The notes beneath the pieces are model-generated. The model was not told the origin of the DNA. It ran no database searches and saw only the letters and a program-made list of their open reading frames with translations. From Myxococcota bacterium (GTDB lineage: Bacteria > Myxococcota > Polyangia > GCA-2747355 > JAKLHH01), in contig JAKLHH010000117.1 in NCBI GenBank assembly GCA_022710245.1, positions 1 through 11,665 on the forward strand: a DNA stretch of 11,665 nt, written 5' to 3'. Positions 1-6,037 of the stretch are shown here, in pieces. Numbering within the stretch: the stretch's first letter is position 1; each line of letters opens with the position of its first letter. A program made the position numbers and the translations under genes.

Positions 1-346
1 GCAGGGCCCCGGTCCTCGCGTCCCCGGGGGACGCTCCGGGATGAAGCAGCGGGGCCCCGGTCCTCGCGTCCCCGGGGGACGCTCCGGGATGAAGCAGCGG
101 GGCCGCGGTCCTCGCGTCCCCGGGGGACGCTCCGGGATGAAGCAGCGGGGCCCCGGTCCTCGCGTCCCCGGGGGACGCTCCGGGATGAAGCAGCGGGGGC
201 CCGGTCCTCGCGTCCCCGGGGGACGCTCCGGGATGAAGCAGCGGGGCCCCGGTCCTCGCGTCCCCGGGGGACGCTCCGGGATGAAGCAGCGGGGCCCCGG
301 TCCTCGCGTCCCCGGGGGACGCTCCGGGATGAAGCAGCGGGGCCCC
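1..346. repeat. 48-bp tandem repeat array (six full units plus two partial)
   Basis: Full units begin at 41, 89, 137, 185, 233 and 281. Positions 1-40 are the last 40 bases of an earlier unit and 329-346 the first 18 of another, so the array continues off the left edge. Four full units are identical. The others differ by single bases (105 C to G, 199 C to G), as does the left partial (position 3, G to A). Each unit holds the 17-bp palindrome GCGTCCCCGGGGGACGC (8-bp arms around a central G), first at 18-34 and then every 48 bp, seven copies in all, plus a GGGGCCCC palindrome. Because 48 is divisible by 3, a frame starting MKQRGPGPRVPGGRSG stays open, but it runs into a frame overlapping the transporter gene and is probably not translated. 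Confidence 0.95.
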
Positions 347-513
347 CGCCGAGCGGCGGGCGGGACGGGGCTGGGCCACGGTCGCCTCCTCACACGCGCC
401 GGCCGGGGCGCGCCGTGGAGACTCTACCCGAGGAGGGCGCGGCTTGCCCACCCCGCCGCCCTCCGCCGCCGGCCGGGCTTTCGTCCGTGCGGCTTCCGTG
501 CTATGCGCGGCCA

Positions 514-1398
514 GTGGGTGAGCTCTACTCGGCGGCCTGCGCCCTCCTCTGGGCGGTGGCGGTCCTCTTCTTCCGCAAGAGCGGCGAGCAGGTGCCGCCC
601 GTCGCGCTGAACCTCTTCAAGGGCGCGGTCGCCATCGTCCTCTTCATCCCCACGCTCCTCCTCGCGGGTCAGCCGTTCGTCGCCGTCGGCCAGGGCTGGC
701 GCGACACCCTCCAGCTCCTCGCCAGCGGAGCGATCGGCATCGGCGTCGCCGACTCGCTCTTCTTCGCCAGCCTGAATCGCCTCGGCGCCAGCGGGAGCGC
801 GGTCGTCGACTGCGTCTATGGCCCCTTCGTGGTGCTGCTCGCCTTCTTCTTCCTCGGCGAGCCGCTGAAGCTCACGCTGCTCGCCGCCATGACCCTGATG
901 GTGGGGGCGATCCTGATCGTCACCTGGGAGCCGCAGTCGCTGGCGGGCGGCCCCGAGGCGCAGCGACGCCAGCGGGTGGGCGTCGCCCTCGGGCTGCTCT
1001 CGATGCTGCTGATGGCCGCCGGGATCGTCCTCGCCAAGCCGGTGCTCAACCGCAGCCCCGTCCTCTGGGCGACGCCGGTCCGACTGGTCGGGGGCGAGCT
1101 CGTGCTGCTCACGCAGGCGCTGCTCCCTCGCCACCGCGCGAGCGCCCTCGCGGTCTTCAAGCCGGGCCGGCTCTGGCGGGTGACGCTCCCCTCGGCGCTC
1201 CTCGGCTCGTACCTGGCGATGATCGTCTGGATCGCCGGGATGAAGTACACGCAGGCGGGGATCGCGGGCGTGCTGAACCAGATGAGCACGCTCTTCGTGC
1301 CGCTCCTCGCGGCGGTCTTCCTGAAGGAGAAGCTGACCCGCGCGAAGCTGATCGCCGTGCTGCTCGGCTTCGCCGCGGCGCTCGTCGCCAGCCTCTGA
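514..1398 (+). CDS. EamA/DMT-family membrane transporter
   Basis: A 294-aa inner-membrane protein made almost entirely of hydrophobic segments. It shows about ten predicted helices in two halves separated by a charged loop (around EAQRRQR). Conserved-style features are the repeat ends FFFLGEPLK in the first half and AVFLKEKLTRAKLIAVLLG in the second, typical of the drug/metabolite transporter (EamA) fold. The substrate cannot be told from sequence; family members export metabolites, amino acids or drugs. The frame is open from an ATG at 415, but residues from there are Pro/Arg-rich and unlike a transporter N-terminus. GTG at 514 gives the normal family length of about 295 aa and starts just before the first helix. 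There is no clear Shine-Dalgarno sequence. A weak -10-like TATGCG at 502-507 lies six bases before this GTG. The gene follows the 48-bp repeat array and precedes the methyltransferase. Confidence 0.85.
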   Translation: MGELYSAACALLWAVAVLFFRKSGEQVPPVALNLFKGAVAIVLFIPTLLLAGQPFVAVGQGWRDTLQLLASGAIGIGVADSLFFASLNRLGASGSAVVDCVYGPFVVLLAFFFLGEPLKLTLLAAMTLMVGAILIVTWEPQSLAGGPEAQRRQRVGVALGLLSMLLMAAGIVLAKPVLNRSPVLWATPVRLVGGELVLLTQALLPRHRASALAVFKPGRLWRVTLPSALLGSYLAMIVWIAGMKYTQAGIAGVLNQMSTLFVPLLAAVFLKEKLTRAKLIAVLLGFAAALVASL

Positions 1399-1421
1399 GC
1401 CCGTGCGGGGGCAAGTGCCCG

Positions 1422-1445
1422 GCGCCGGGGGAGGCTCCCCGGCGC
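1422..1445 (+). promoter_or_regulatory. GC-rich hairpin between transporter and methyltransferase
   Basis: Arms 1422-1430 (GCGCCGGGG) and 1437-1445 (CCCCGGCGC) pair perfectly over 9 bp, with loop GAGGCT. It lies in the 50-bp gap after the transporter stop and ends just before the TTGATG start of the next ORF. No T-tract follows, so it is not a classical intrinsic terminator. The loop carries the only GAGG Shine-Dalgarno-like sequence before ATG 1449. Confidence 0.45.
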
Positions 1446-1448
1446 TTG

Positions 1449-2171
1449 ATGGCGCCGGCCCCGCGTGCGCGGCCGGCCCTCCTCTCGACGGAGCTGCCCC
1501 ACGGCATCGCGGGGTGGGCCTCCCGCGGGCGCGCACCTGGCGGAGTGCTTGCACGGCTCGCGCCCGTGCGCCGTCGCAATCGCCCCTTTCCCGTGGAGCG
1601 GGCTCCCGAGCTCGAGGGGCCCGGTCGGTTCGAGCAGCAGCCGGTCGGGCCCGTGCTCGCCGCGCTCGAGCTCGGCGCCGAGAGCCGCCTCCTCGACCTC
1701 GGCGCGGGCACGGGCTACTTCGCGCTGCCGGCGGCGCGGGTGCTCGCCGACGCCGGCGGCGGCGGGCTGGTCCTCGCGGCCGATCTGCAGGCGCGCATGC
1801 TGCAGCTCCTGCGCAAACGGGCGCGGCGGCAGCGCCTGGCGACCCGTGTGCTGACCCTGCACGTGGCGCCCGCCTGGCGGAGTCGTGTCCCGCTCGAGGC
1901 CGCGTCGGTGGACCGCGCGCTCCTCGCCAACGTCTTCCTCGAGCTCGTCGACCCGGCGGCCACGCTGACCGAGGTGCGCCGGGTGCTGAGCCCAGGAGGG
2001 CTCCTGGTCGTCGTCGACTGGGAGCGGCAGGGCAGCGCCGAGGCTGGCCCGCCGCGTTCGCAGCGGCCCGAGGCGGCGTCCGTCGAGGAGCAGGTGGCGC
2101 GGGCCGGCTTCGACGAGCTGGAGCGGCGCGCGCTCAGCGCGGACGCGTTCCTCCTGCGAGCGCGGCGGTGA
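1449..2171 (+). CDS. class I SAM-dependent methyltransferase
   Basis: A 240-aa frame from ATG 1449. The Rossmann-fold SAM site is clear: motif I is LDLGAGTGY at residues 82-90, followed by an acidic strand end (VLAADLQARML), motif IV-like VDRALLANVFLELVD, and RRVLSPGGLLVVVDW after it. This is the type-11/UbiE-like methyltransferase layout; the acceptor substrate is unknown. The region before the core, FPVERAPELEGPGRFEQQP, looks like the usual lead-in of this family, but residues 1-39 are Ala/Pro/Arg-rich and may be untranslated. GTG 1566 (201 aa) or GTG 1593 are plausible alternative starts, and a sigma-54-like element lies at 1538-1553. It could be co-transcribed with the transporter, or separated from it by the hairpin at 1422-1445. 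It converges on the protease gene, whose stop is only 6 bp away. Confidence 0.85.
   Translation: MAPAPRARPALLSTELPHGIAGWASRGRAPGGVLARLAPVRRRNRPFPVERAPELEGPGRFEQQPVGPVLAALELGAESRLLDLGAGTGYFALPAARVLADAGGGGLVLAADLQARMLQLLRKRARRQRLATRVLTLHVAPAWRSRVPLEAASVDRALLANVFLELVDPAATLTEVRRVLSPGGLLVVVDWERQGSAEAGPPRSQRPEAASVEEQVARAGFDELERRALSADAFLLRARR
1538..1553 (+). promoter_or_regulatory. sigma-54-like element inside methyltransferase 5' region
   Basis: TGGCGG-N5-TTGCA matches the -24/-12 consensus TGGCAC-N5-TTGCW except for the last two bases of the -24 box, with correct GG-to-GC spacing. It sits inside the long methyltransferase frame but before the conserved domain. It would make sense only if translation begins at GTG 1566 or 1593. 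In DNA this GC-rich a 9-of-11 match can arise by chance. Confidence 0.25.
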
Positions 2172-2177
2172 GGGGCA

Positions 2178-2600
2178 CTACCTGTAGAGGATGAAGCGGC
2201 TGGCGAGCGGGAACAGGCTCATCAGCGCGGGGTAGGAGACCCACTTGCCGCCGCCGGCGATCGGCTTCGGGTCGTAGACCTTCACCTGCTCGCCGTCGAT
2301 CCCGCCGATCACCACGCAGTGCCCCTCGCCCTTGACCATCTGGCCGCCGAACATCGCCGGCACGCTCCGCAGCAGGTCCTGCAGGCCCGCGGCGCTCAGC
2401 GTGGTCGCCTCGAGGAAGCGCAGCCGGAGCTCGGTCGCGAAGGCGAGGACGTTCTCGCGGGTGGCGACCAGCCCGCCGCCGGCGCCGAGCCGCGCCGAGC
2501 GCACCGTCGCGCAGCGGTCGCCGAGCAGCATCGCCGCGGCCGCGGCCCAGCAGCCGTTCGGGGTCGAGGACGGGATCCACTGCACCGGGTGATCGATCAT
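2178..2600 (-). CDS. papain-like cysteine protease (C70/AvrRpt2 type)
   Basis: A 140-aa protein that is essentially one peptidase domain. The active-site block is VQWIPSSTPNGCWAAAAAML: Gln7 fits the oxyanion-hole residue and Cys17 the nucleophile. His94 lies in GEGHCVVIGGID and Asp110 in VKVYDPKP, giving a complete Q/C/H/D set in papain order. This CWAA...GHxVVI...YDP pattern is typical of the C70 (AvrRpt2-like) and related papain-like bacterial peptidases. There is no signal peptide or membrane segment, so as encoded it is cytosolic or exported by an unrecognised route. The start is well fixed by AAGGAG at 2607-2612, six bases before the ATG. It lies 72 bp downstream of the SecD-like lipoprotein on the same strand, with nested inverted repeats between. 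The substrate is unknown. A transglutaminase- or C39-like peptidase is the main alternative, but the motif order favours papain-like. Confidence 0.8.
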   Translation of the reverse strand: MIDHPVQWIPSSTPNGCWAAAAAMLLGDRCATVRSARLGAGGGLVATRENVLAFATELRLRFLEATTLSAAGLQDLLRSVPAMFGGQMVKGEGHCVVIGGIDGEQVKVYDPKPIAGGGKWVSYPALMSLFPLASRFILYR

Positions 2601-2606
2601 CGTGGG

Positions 2607-2612
2607 CTCCTT
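2607..2612 (-). promoter_or_regulatory. ribosome binding site of the cysteine protease
   Basis: AAGGAG reads on the minus strand six bases before the ATG at 2600. It is one of the best Shine-Dalgarno matches in the window and fixes the start of a protein whose first conserved residue is only residue 7. Confidence 0.75.
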
Positions 2613-2619
2613 GGTCTCC

Positions 2620-2672
2620 TCGCTCGCCGCTCCGCCCAGGCTGGGCGAGCCGACCTCGGGCGCGGCGAGCGA
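2620..2672 (-). terminator. nested inverted repeats between lipoprotein and protease genes
   Basis: An outer perfect 11-bp pair (TCGCTCGCCGC at 2620-2630, GCGGCGAGCGA at 2662-2672) encloses an inner 7-bp pair (CGCCCAG 2633-2639, CTGGGCG 2641-2647, one central G). The structure begins directly after the SecD-like lipoprotein stop and ends before the protease Shine-Dalgarno sequence. There is no T-tract. It may be a partial terminator, an attenuator or an RNA-stability element that lowers protease expression relative to upstream genes. A role as terminator is inference. Confidence 0.45.
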
Positions 2673-3695
2673 CTAGGGCAGCTGCTCGATCGTCGCGAGC
2701 CGCAGCGGCGAGCGCAGCGCGCCGGCGCGCAGGCTCTCGGTCAGGGTCCGGGCCGCGCGGCGCTGCTCGAGCGCGGTGCCGGCGCTGCCCAGGCTGATCC
2801 GCGCGCGGCCGCCGCCGACGCGCGACTGGATCAGCGGCGCGGACTCGACCAGATCGCCGACCACGATCGCGAGCCGGCGGCCGATTCCAGTCGCGGTGAC
2901 CTGCTCGAGCCGTCGCGCCGCGGGCGCGGCGAAGGTCACCGCCACGTCGACGCTCGCGCCGGGGTCGAGGATCTCCCTGGCGTCCTCCACGTCGCTGCCG
3001 GCGATCGCCGGCGGCTCCTCGACCAGGTAGCAGACGAAGCCTGGCCGGTGCGTCCTCGGGTGCGCCTGGGGGCCGAGGAGGACGCGGCGGCCCCTCGGCG
3101 GGCGCAGCGCCGGCGGCAGCGTGGCCAGCAGCAGGCGAAGGCGCTCGGGCTCGTCGCTCCACAGCTCGGTGTGGGTGATCAGCCGGCCCTGGAAGGTGTA
3201 GCTCTGACGACCGGCCTCGATGCCGTCCCCCGCGCGCAGGGTGGCGCCGAGCTGACCGAAGAAGCTCGTGCGGTCGTCGATCAGGTAGAAGGCGAGGGGC
3301 GCCTCGAGCCCGAGGACCTGGGTCACCTTCACCAGCGCCGTCCCGGCCGTGCGCTCCAGCCCGACGGCGAGCAGCGGGCCGGCGGCGGCCACGCGCGCGC
3401 GGATCCCGGCGGAGTGGAGGCGCTGAGCCGCAGTGACGCGCGCTGTCTCCAGCGCTGCCGCGGCCTCACGGTCGCGCTGCCCGGCCCGCGGCTGGAGGAC
3501 GAGCACCGTCTTCACCCAGCCGCCGAGCGCGCGCGGCAGGCTGACCGCCTCGACGGCCGAGAGGCGCGTCGCCGCTCCAGTCTTCGCCGCTCCAGTCTTC
3601 GCCGCGGGCGGCGAGGGGGCCGCCGGCTCGGGCGCGCGCGCGCCGGGGCAGGCGGCGAGGAGCGAGGCGGCGAGCAGCGCGGCGAGCGGCCTCAC
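2673..3695 (-). CDS. lipoprotein consisting of a SecD-like periplasmic P1 domain
   Basis: A 340-aa protein starting at GTG 3695, which overlaps the HAD stop in GTGA (4 bp), a sign of translational coupling. Residues 1-15 form a lipoprotein signal ending LLAA before Cys16; a Pro/Ala/Lys/Thr linker follows. Residues about 80-145 resemble the SecD P1 base (AAQRLHSAGIRARVAAAGP, then VGLERTAG and APLAFYLIDD). Residues 221-340 closely follow the SecD head and rejoining base: VEEPPAIAGSDVEDARE, VAVTFAAPAARRLEQVT, IGRRLAIVVGDLVESAPLI and LTESLRAGALRSPL. In real SecD these are followed by six membrane helices; here the protein ends, so no channel or proton path exists. It is probably anchored in the outer or inner membrane, facing the periplasm. 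A chaperone-like or substrate-binding role is only inferred. The neighbours give no Sec link. Confidence 0.8.
   Translation of the reverse strand: MRPLAALLAASLLAACPGARAPEPAAPSPPAAKTGAAKTGAATRLSAVEAVSLPRALGGWVKTVLVLQPRAGQRDREAAAALETARVTAAQRLHSAGIRARVAAAGPLLAVGLERTAGTALVKVTQVLGLEAPLAFYLIDDRTSFFGQLGATLRAGDGIEAGRQSYTFQGRLITHTELWSDEPERLRLLLATLPPALRPPRGRRVLLGPQAHPRTHRPGFVCYLVEEPPAIAGSDVEDAREILDPGASVDVAVTFAAPAARRLEQVTATGIGRRLAIVVGDLVESAPLIQSRVGGGRARISLGSAGTALEQRRAARTLTESLRAGALRSPLRLATIEQLP
3571..3605 (-). repeat. 15-bp exact tandem duplication in lipoprotein linker
   Basis: The 15-mer at 3571-3585 is repeated exactly at 3586-3600, and the first five bases recur at 3601-3605. On the coding (minus) strand it encodes the linker repeat AAKTGAAKTGAA just after the lipobox region. 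It preserves frame and lengthens a low-complexity spacer. Confidence 0.85.
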
Positions 3696-4495
3696 CGTCG
3701 CTCCAGGATCAGCCGCAGCGCCTCGGCGAAGCCCTCGCCGCCCTCGGCGCGGGTCACGTACGCCGGAAGGGCCGCCATCCGGTGCGTCCAGCGCCGGACG
3801 TTGGCGACGCCCACCGCGTGGGGGAAGTAGCGGAACATCGGCACGTCGTTCGGCGAGTCGCCGAGGAAGGTCGCGCGCGCCGGGTCGAGCGCCTCGCCGA
3901 AGAGCTCCGCCGCCATCCGCTGGCACATGGAGAGCTTGTCGTAGCTGCCGAAGTAGCCGTTGACGTGGATCGAGCTCACCTTGGCGGTGGCGCCGTGGCG
4001 CTCGAAGATCGCCACCACCCGATCGATGGCGCTGTCGTCGAGCGCGGGCACCTCCTCGGCGATGTCGACGGCGAGGTCGTACTCGCGGTAGGGCTGGTCG
4101 GCGGCGATCTTGCAGCCGGGCACCGCCGCCAGGACCTCCTTGCGGATCTGCTCGAGGCGCTCCGCCGCGTCCGCCTGGCGCGGCGCATAGAGGCGCCGCA
4201 TGCGCTCGTCCTCGAGGGCGAAGGTGAGCGCGCCGTTCTCGCCGACCACGGCCGCGACCGGCCACATCCGCGCCAGGTGATCGCACCAGCCGGCGGGCCG
4301 CCCGGTCACCGGGATCACGCGCAGCCCGGCGTCGTGCGCAGCCCAGAGCGCGTCGAAGGCCGCGGCCGGCAGGCGGCCACGCGTGGTCATCGTGTCGTCG
4401 ATGTCGCTGAAGACGTAGCGGAGGTCGCGGCAGACCGCGGCGGGGAGCTCCTCGATCGGGATCAGCCGCGCCGGGCGCGGATCATGCTCGCTCAT
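3692..4495 (-). CDS. HAD-superfamily (type IIB) sugar-phosphatase-like hydrolase
   Basis: A 267-aa protein with all four HAD motifs. Motif I is DIDDT (Asp31 nucleophile, Asp33 acid/base), motif II is VTGRP (Thr64), motif III is Lys187 in SYDKLSM, and motif IV is GDSPNDVPMF with Asp213 and Asp217 for Mg2+. The insertion between motifs II and III, with GENGAL after motif II, is the C2B cap layout of the sucrose-phosphate / mannosyl-3-phosphoglycerate phosphatase and Cof-like group. It therefore probably dephosphorylates a sugar or polyol phosphate in the cytosol; the exact substrate cannot be read from sequence. The start at 4495 has GAGGA upstream. Its TGA overlaps the GTG of the SecD-like lipoprotein, placing both in one operon with the protease downstream. 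A TTGACG lies at 4525-4530 on the same strand, but a well-spaced -10 box is missing. Confidence 0.88.
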   Translation of the reverse strand: MSEHDPRPARLIPIEELPAAVCRDLRYVFSDIDDTMTTRGRLPAAAFDALWAAHDAGLRVIPVTGRPAGWCDHLARMWPVAAVVGENGALTFALEDERMRRLYAPRQADAAERLEQIRKEVLAAVPGCKIAADQPYREYDLAVDIAEEVPALDDSAIDRVVAIFERHGATAKVSSIHVNGYFGSYDKLSMCQRMAAELFGEALDPARATFLGDSPNDVPMFRYFPHAVGVANVRRWTHRMAALPAYVTRAEGGEGFAEALRLILERR

Positions 4496-4631
4496 GCGGC
4501 TATCCTCGGCGGCCCTGCGCGGGCCGTCAAGGCTCGCGGCCTCCTCGCGCCTCCTCGCTCCACCTCACGTCGTGTTCCGGGCGCCTCGCGGCCGATCCGC
4601 CGATCGAGGTGAGCGCATGGAGGGTGCGCCG

Positions 4632-4913
4632 TCAGGCGTCGATCGGAGCCTGCAGCACGGCGTAGGCCTGCTGGCCGTCGCCGGCGCCGCTGAGCGAGAC
4701 CACCTCCCAGCCCATGGAGAGGAGCGCCGGCAGGGCCCAGCCGCGCTCGGTGCTGGTCTTCGCGTCTTTCTCCTCGAAGGTCGCCTTGTCCGGATCTCCG
4801 AGGAGCAGGTGAGAGTTGGCCCCGGAGAGGAGCACGACCCGGTGCTTGCGCGGATAGAACAGCGCGGGCAGCGCGGCGGACGACATGCCCTTGATGATGC
4901 CACCACCCTTCAT
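4632..4913 (-). CDS. small conserved-looking hypothetical protein
   Basis: A 93-aa cytosolic protein of unknown function. The frame is open from 4970, but GGAGG lies seven bases before the ATG at 4913 and fixes that start; the extra 19 upstream residues are not needed. After a Gly-rich start (MKGGGIIKGM) come a basic strand-rich segment (KHRVVLLSGANSHLLLGDP), a charged stretch (KATFEEKDAKTSTERG) and the ending ALLSMGWEVVSLSGAG...AYAVLQAP. The last part resembles the GWE-V-S...Y-L-strand pattern of DUF4177-type small proteins, but the match is loose. It is the first gene of the leftward block and is separated from the HAD gene by 136 bp, in which I see only a TTGACG box and weak short inverted repeats. 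Codon use matches neighbours. Confidence 0.65.
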   Translation of the reverse strand: MKGGGIIKGMSSAALPALFYPRKHRVVLLSGANSHLLLGDPDKATFEEKDAKTSTERGWALPALLSMGWEVVSLSGAGDGQQAYAVLQAPIDA

Positions 4914-4994
4914 CGCGTCACCTCCGAGCTCACCGTGGGGACCTCCCTCGCTGGCGAGCAACACTAGCACGATCGGGCCACCACGTGACCGGCG

Positions 4995-5021
4995 CTGCGC
5001 GCCGCGGCCGGCGACGCGCAG
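4995..5021 (-). terminator. possible hairpin downstream of cysteine synthase
   Basis: Arms CTGCGCG (4995-5001) and CGCGCAG (5015-5021) pair over 7 bp with a 13-base GC-rich loop, 23 bp past the stop of the cysteine-synthase gene. No T-run follows. It lies before the start of the small hypothetical gene on the same strand, so it could end or attenuate transcription between them. Confidence 0.3.
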
Positions 5022-5043
5022 GGCTTCTGAGCTGCCCTCCGCC

Positions 5044-6009
5044 TCAGGCCCAGAGGGTCGTGCTCAGGTACTTCAGCCCCGAGTCGCTCAGCAGCACGAG
5101 GACGGTCCCGCCGCGGAGCGGGCCGGCGAGGAGGCGCAGCGCGGCCGCCACGTTCGCGCCCGAGGAGAAGCCGGCGAAGATCCCCTCCTCGCGGGCGAGC
5201 CGGCGCGCGGCCTCGCGCGCCTCGCCGTCCTCCACCTCGAGGTACCCGTCGACGAGCTCGCGTCGCAGGAGCGGGAGCTCGGGCATCGCGTAGCCGCCGC
5301 CCTGGATCGCGTGGCCCGGTCGCGTGACGGGCTTGCCCGCCACGGCCGCCGCGCCCGCCGGCTCGACCACGAAGCAGCGCACGCGCGGGTCGTGCTCCTT
5401 GAAGGCGGCGGCGCAGCCCGCGAAGGATCCGCCCGTCCCGACGAAGTCGCAGAAGCCGTCGAGCCGCCCGCTCACCTGGCGCAGGCACTCGGGGCCCGTG
5501 TGGAGGTAGTGCGCCCGGACGTTGCCGAGGTGGTGGAACTGATCGGCGCGGAAAGCGCCGCGCGCGGCGCAGAGCCGCGCGGTCTCCTGCTCCACGCGCT
5601 CGAGGTCCGCCCCGGAGACCTCGCCCGGGCGCGAGCCAGGCGCCTGCTCGACGAGGACCACCTCGGCGCCGAGGGCGGCCATCATGCGCGCGCGCTCGAC
5701 GGAGTTGCCGCGCGACATCACCGCGATGAACGGGTGTCCGGTCACCGCGCAGACGACGGCGAGGCCGGTGCCCGTGTTGCCGCTCGTCAGCTCGATCACC
5801 GGCTGCCCGGGCCGCAGCGTCCCGTCCGCCTCGGCGTCCTCGATGATCTGGCGGGCGATGCGGTCCTTCTTGGAGCCGCCCGGACTGAGCAGCTCGAGCT
5901 TGGCGAGGAGCCGCCCCTCGAGCCCGCGGGTCAGGCGCCGCAGCTCGACGAGCGGCGTCTCGCCGATCGCCTCCACGGCCGAGGAGAGGAGCCTGTCACT
6001 GCGGGACAT
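5044..6009 (-). CDS. PLP-dependent cysteine synthase family protein
   Basis: A 321-aa fold-type II PLP enzyme. The PLP lysine is Lys48 in PGGSKKDRIA, where most relatives have SVKD. The substrate/phosphate loop is TSGNTG (75-80), the PLP-phosphate glycine loop is GTGGSFAG (191-198), and SDSGLKYLST near the C-terminus carries the pyridine-N-contacting Ser310. Full family length (about 320 aa) with all key residues implies an active cytosolic enzyme that beta-replaces an activated serine (O-acetyl- or O-phosphoserine) with sulfide to make cysteine. RGNSVERARMMAALGAEV and IQGGGYAMPELPLL fit a CysK-like subgroup rather than cystathionine beta-synthase, and there is no CBS regulatory domain. No cysE-like partner is present. 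The start at 6009 has only a weak GAGCGAG upstream. It follows the mini-lipoprotein by 28 bp with no visible promoter, suggesting co-transcription. Confidence 0.9.
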   Translation of the reverse strand: MSRSDRLLSSAVEAIGETPLVELRRLTRGLEGRLLAKLELLSPGGSKKDRIARQIIEDAEADGTLRPGQPVIELTSGNTGTGLAVVCAVTGHPFIAVMSRGNSVERARMMAALGAEVVLVEQAPGSRPGEVSGADLERVEQETARLCAARGAFRADQFHHLGNVRAHYLHTGPECLRQVSGRLDGFCDFVGTGGSFAGCAAAFKEHDPRVRCFVVEPAGAAAVAGKPVTRPGHAIQGGGYAMPELPLLRRELVDGYLEVEDGEAREAARRLAREEGIFAGFSSGANVAAALRLLAGPLRGGTVLVLLSDSGLKYLSTTLWA

Positions 6010-6037
6010 ACGTCGCTCGCTCTGTGCATCCCCGGGC

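Noticed and set aside
1..346. CRISPR array
   Set aside because: Units are contiguous and nearly identical, without variable spacers, and no cas genes are present.
41..610. Open frame encoding tandem MKQRGPGPRVPGGRSG repeats
   Set aside because: It stays open because 48 is a multiple of 3, then continues as Arg/Pro/Ser-rich sequence overlapping the real transporter gene in another frame. No ribosome binding site or family is seen.
2134..3162. 342-codon minus-strand ORF across the protease and lipoprotein region
   Set aside because: Arg/Ala/Gly-rich shadow frame. The overlapping frames contain the clear protease and SecD-like motifs.
4501..4530. Sigma-70 promoter for the HAD gene (TTGACG at 4525-4530, minus strand)
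   Set aside because: The -35-like box is good, but no acceptable -10 hexamer is found at 16-18 bp; the nearest A/T-containing stretch is mis-spaced.
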